Source: CAJBLF01 sp964424505
GTDB lineage: Bacteria > Patescibacteriota > Gracilibacteria > Absconditabacterales > Absconditicoccaceae
DNA length: 9,759 nt
Direction: 5' to 3'
Assembly: GCA_964424505.1 (NCBI GenBank)
Contig: CAYRIQ010000026.1
Location: 1 to 9,759, forward strand
Shown here: positions 8,190-9,759 of the stretch, piece after piece
Layout of the letters: each line of letters begins with the position of its first letter
Position numbering within the stretch: the stretch's first letter is position 1
Program-made: the position numbers and the translations under genes
The notes under the pieces: model-generated
What the model was told of the DNA's origin: nothing
Database searches by the model: none
What the model saw: the letters and a program-made list of their open reading frames with translations, nothing else

Positions 8190-9707
8190 ATGGTATTCCA
8201 GTCGACAGACAAAAAAACACTATCTATAGACGTTGAAAAATTAACTTCTGTTTTGACTATTATCAAAAAAAAGTTTATCGGATGGTATCGTTTTTTTACC
8301 GACAATAAAAACAATAGTAAAATTATGATTTTGATAGCAGTTATAACTTCTGGACTTGCTATCTATTTTGCATTTCAGTTGTATAATGAGATCAGCTATC
8401 TCAACGAGAAATCTTCTCAGTTACAAAACATATCAAGTTATGATGTCCAATTATTACAGTCCAATACTACAACAAAATCTATCATAAAAAATTCAAACAC
8501 CTTACAAGATATTCTTGAAGAAAACACTACTACAGAAAAAGAAATATCTAAATATACGGACTATCTTCACGCTCTCCAAATCCCATACACGTATCTGCTC
8601 CAATATATTTATTTACCTTCTCTCAATGTATGGAAAGAAAAATATACAAATAAAATTGATACCAATTTGATGGGAATAAAATTTTTGGAAAAAAATCCCT
8701 ACAATGATATTACGTTGTTGCAACAACGAGGAGATTTTTTCAAAACGCTTGGAGACAATAATGAATCAAATGATGTACTGGATATGAAAATTGGTGATTT
8801 CGTGGAAGACAAAGCAGGGTTCTTTAGTATGCCAATTACCGTATCTTTTGTTGCCAATTCAAAACGTGCATTTTTACTTCTTGCGGATAAGTTGTCTATT
8901 ACGTCCAATAAAGAAAATATCTCACTGATAAATGAATTTTTTTATTATTTACGAAATGAAATAAAAAAATGAAAAGAAAAAGAAATAAAAACATTGGAAG
9001 GAAATTATACCACGATTTTTTGATCATGAAATGGAAAAGCTGATGTTGAAAAAATAAATCAGGATAAAATAATTTGATATCATTTATACAATCGAATTTT
9101 TAATGATAAAGAAAATATGCTCATAGATGATACCATTATCGATAAGACCATCAAAAGTATTATTTCGTGCAACAATGAATCTAATGAAATATGTTATTAT
9201 AAATTTAGAGAAAGATATAGAAATATACCGACATTTGGATATTTACTAGGTACAGATTTTGGAGTCAATGGAGCAGAAAATCTTAAAAAATTTATACGTC
9301 AGTTACCTCCAATTTTTTCTATCAAAACATTTGAATTTGACAAAACGAAATCGCCAACATTATCCGATGCAAGCAACAATAAATATCAAGGTAAAGTAAC
9401 CATTCTTGTCTATGGAAGAAGTGCTTCTACACAAGAAGTAGAAGAAATAGCACATGCTCTCGGTGAAAAGTGTTTATGAGAAAATAAATCTCTCACAGCG
9501 CAAGAGTGACTTGATATAGTGCAAAATGCGATTATGAAACTTTCTGATGTCAATAAAATTGACAAAAGTTATAGTGAAAATCTTCGAGAGCTTAAGTCAC
9601 TTATTGAACAAATCAATACAGATATACCGATATTGAGTAATTACAAAAAAACTATAAAGTTTTTTGAACTTTATAGAATGCTTTCCGACGCAGGACTATG
9701 TAAATAA
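8190..9707 (+). CDS. PilO-like type IV pilus inner-membrane assembly protein with two C-terminal domains (tentative)
   Basis: This 505-residue frame contains six TGA glycines. It has a 44-residue cytoplasmic tail, one helix at 45-64 (IMILIAVITSGLAIYFAFQL), and a coiled-coil-like stretch at about 65-125. Two similar outer units follow: one around 211-256 (FFSMPITVSF, then a helix), and one around 350-427 (GYLLGTDFG, helix LKKFIRQLPPI, strands IKTFEFDK and GKVTILVYGR). That order matches PilO, which aligns PilN and the secretin in the periplasm of diderms; here it would act outside the membrane. Cysteines at 327 and 335 precede the second unit, and C428 and C504 lie near the end. It starts 7 bases after the previous stop without a Shine-Dalgarno. 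PilO is usually about 200 residues, so this would be an expanded form. Homology is not proven. Confidence 0.85.
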
Positions 9708-9732
9708 ACCAAGGCATAATAGAAGAAAATGG

Positions 9733-9759
9733 ATGGCTAAAATAGATAGAAACAGTAGA
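9733..9759 (+). CDS. Possible start of a third gene in the PilO-like unit (partial)
   Basis: An ATG 25 bases after the previous stop opens a frame (MAKIDRNSR) to the window edge, preceded by an A/G-rich AGAAGAAAATGG. The nearby ATG at 9729 meets TAA at once, so this is the better choice. Nine codons are too few to identify a product. Confidence 0.35.

Overview
The window comes from an AT-rich bacterium of the candidate phyla radiation that does not use the standard genetic code. Read with UGA as a stop, every conserved gene falls into fragments. Read with UGA as glycine, seven long frames close cleanly and match known families, with about 53 internal TGA codons by my count. In addition, CGA (and the one in-frame CGG found in valS) falls where protein families require tryptophan, while conserved arginines are written AGA, AGG, CGT or CGC. 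UGA=Gly is known from SR1/Absconditabacteria and Gracilibacteria (NCBI code 25). The extra CGA/CGG=Trp change points, from memory of published codon-reassignment screens, to Absconditabacterales. All coordinates and protein lengths below use UGA=Gly with TAA/TAG stops; W from CGA/CGG is stated where it matters.

Left half, minus strand (1-2880). A three-gene cluster reads pilD (prepilin peptidase), then a 307-residue polytopic membrane protein of unknown function whose start overlaps the pilD stop, then a small two-helix membrane protein. It ends in a strong hairpin and U-tract at 700-730. A near-consensus promoter then drives a U32-family gene (TrhP/YegQ-like tRNA-modification type) that runs off the left edge.

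Middle (2881-6581). A 157-base divergent intergenic region carries promoters for both directions and a GC-rich dyad. On the plus strand follow valS (valyl-tRNA synthetase, archaeal-like type) and a FemAB-family aminoacyl transferase, probably co-transcribed, ending in a second intrinsic terminator.

Right part (6582-9759). A near-consensus promoter with a dyad at the predicted transcription start precedes two long single-pass membrane proteins 7 bases apart. The second has the layout of a type IV pilus PilO protein (short cytoplasmic tail, one membrane helix, coiled coil, ferredoxin-like repeats). The first is unrecognised but similarly built, with a paired-cysteine loop in its outer domain. 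A possible next gene starts at the right edge. With pilD, this suggests a divergent type IV pilus or pseudopilus machinery. No mobile element, CRISPR array, rRNA or tRNA gene was seen.
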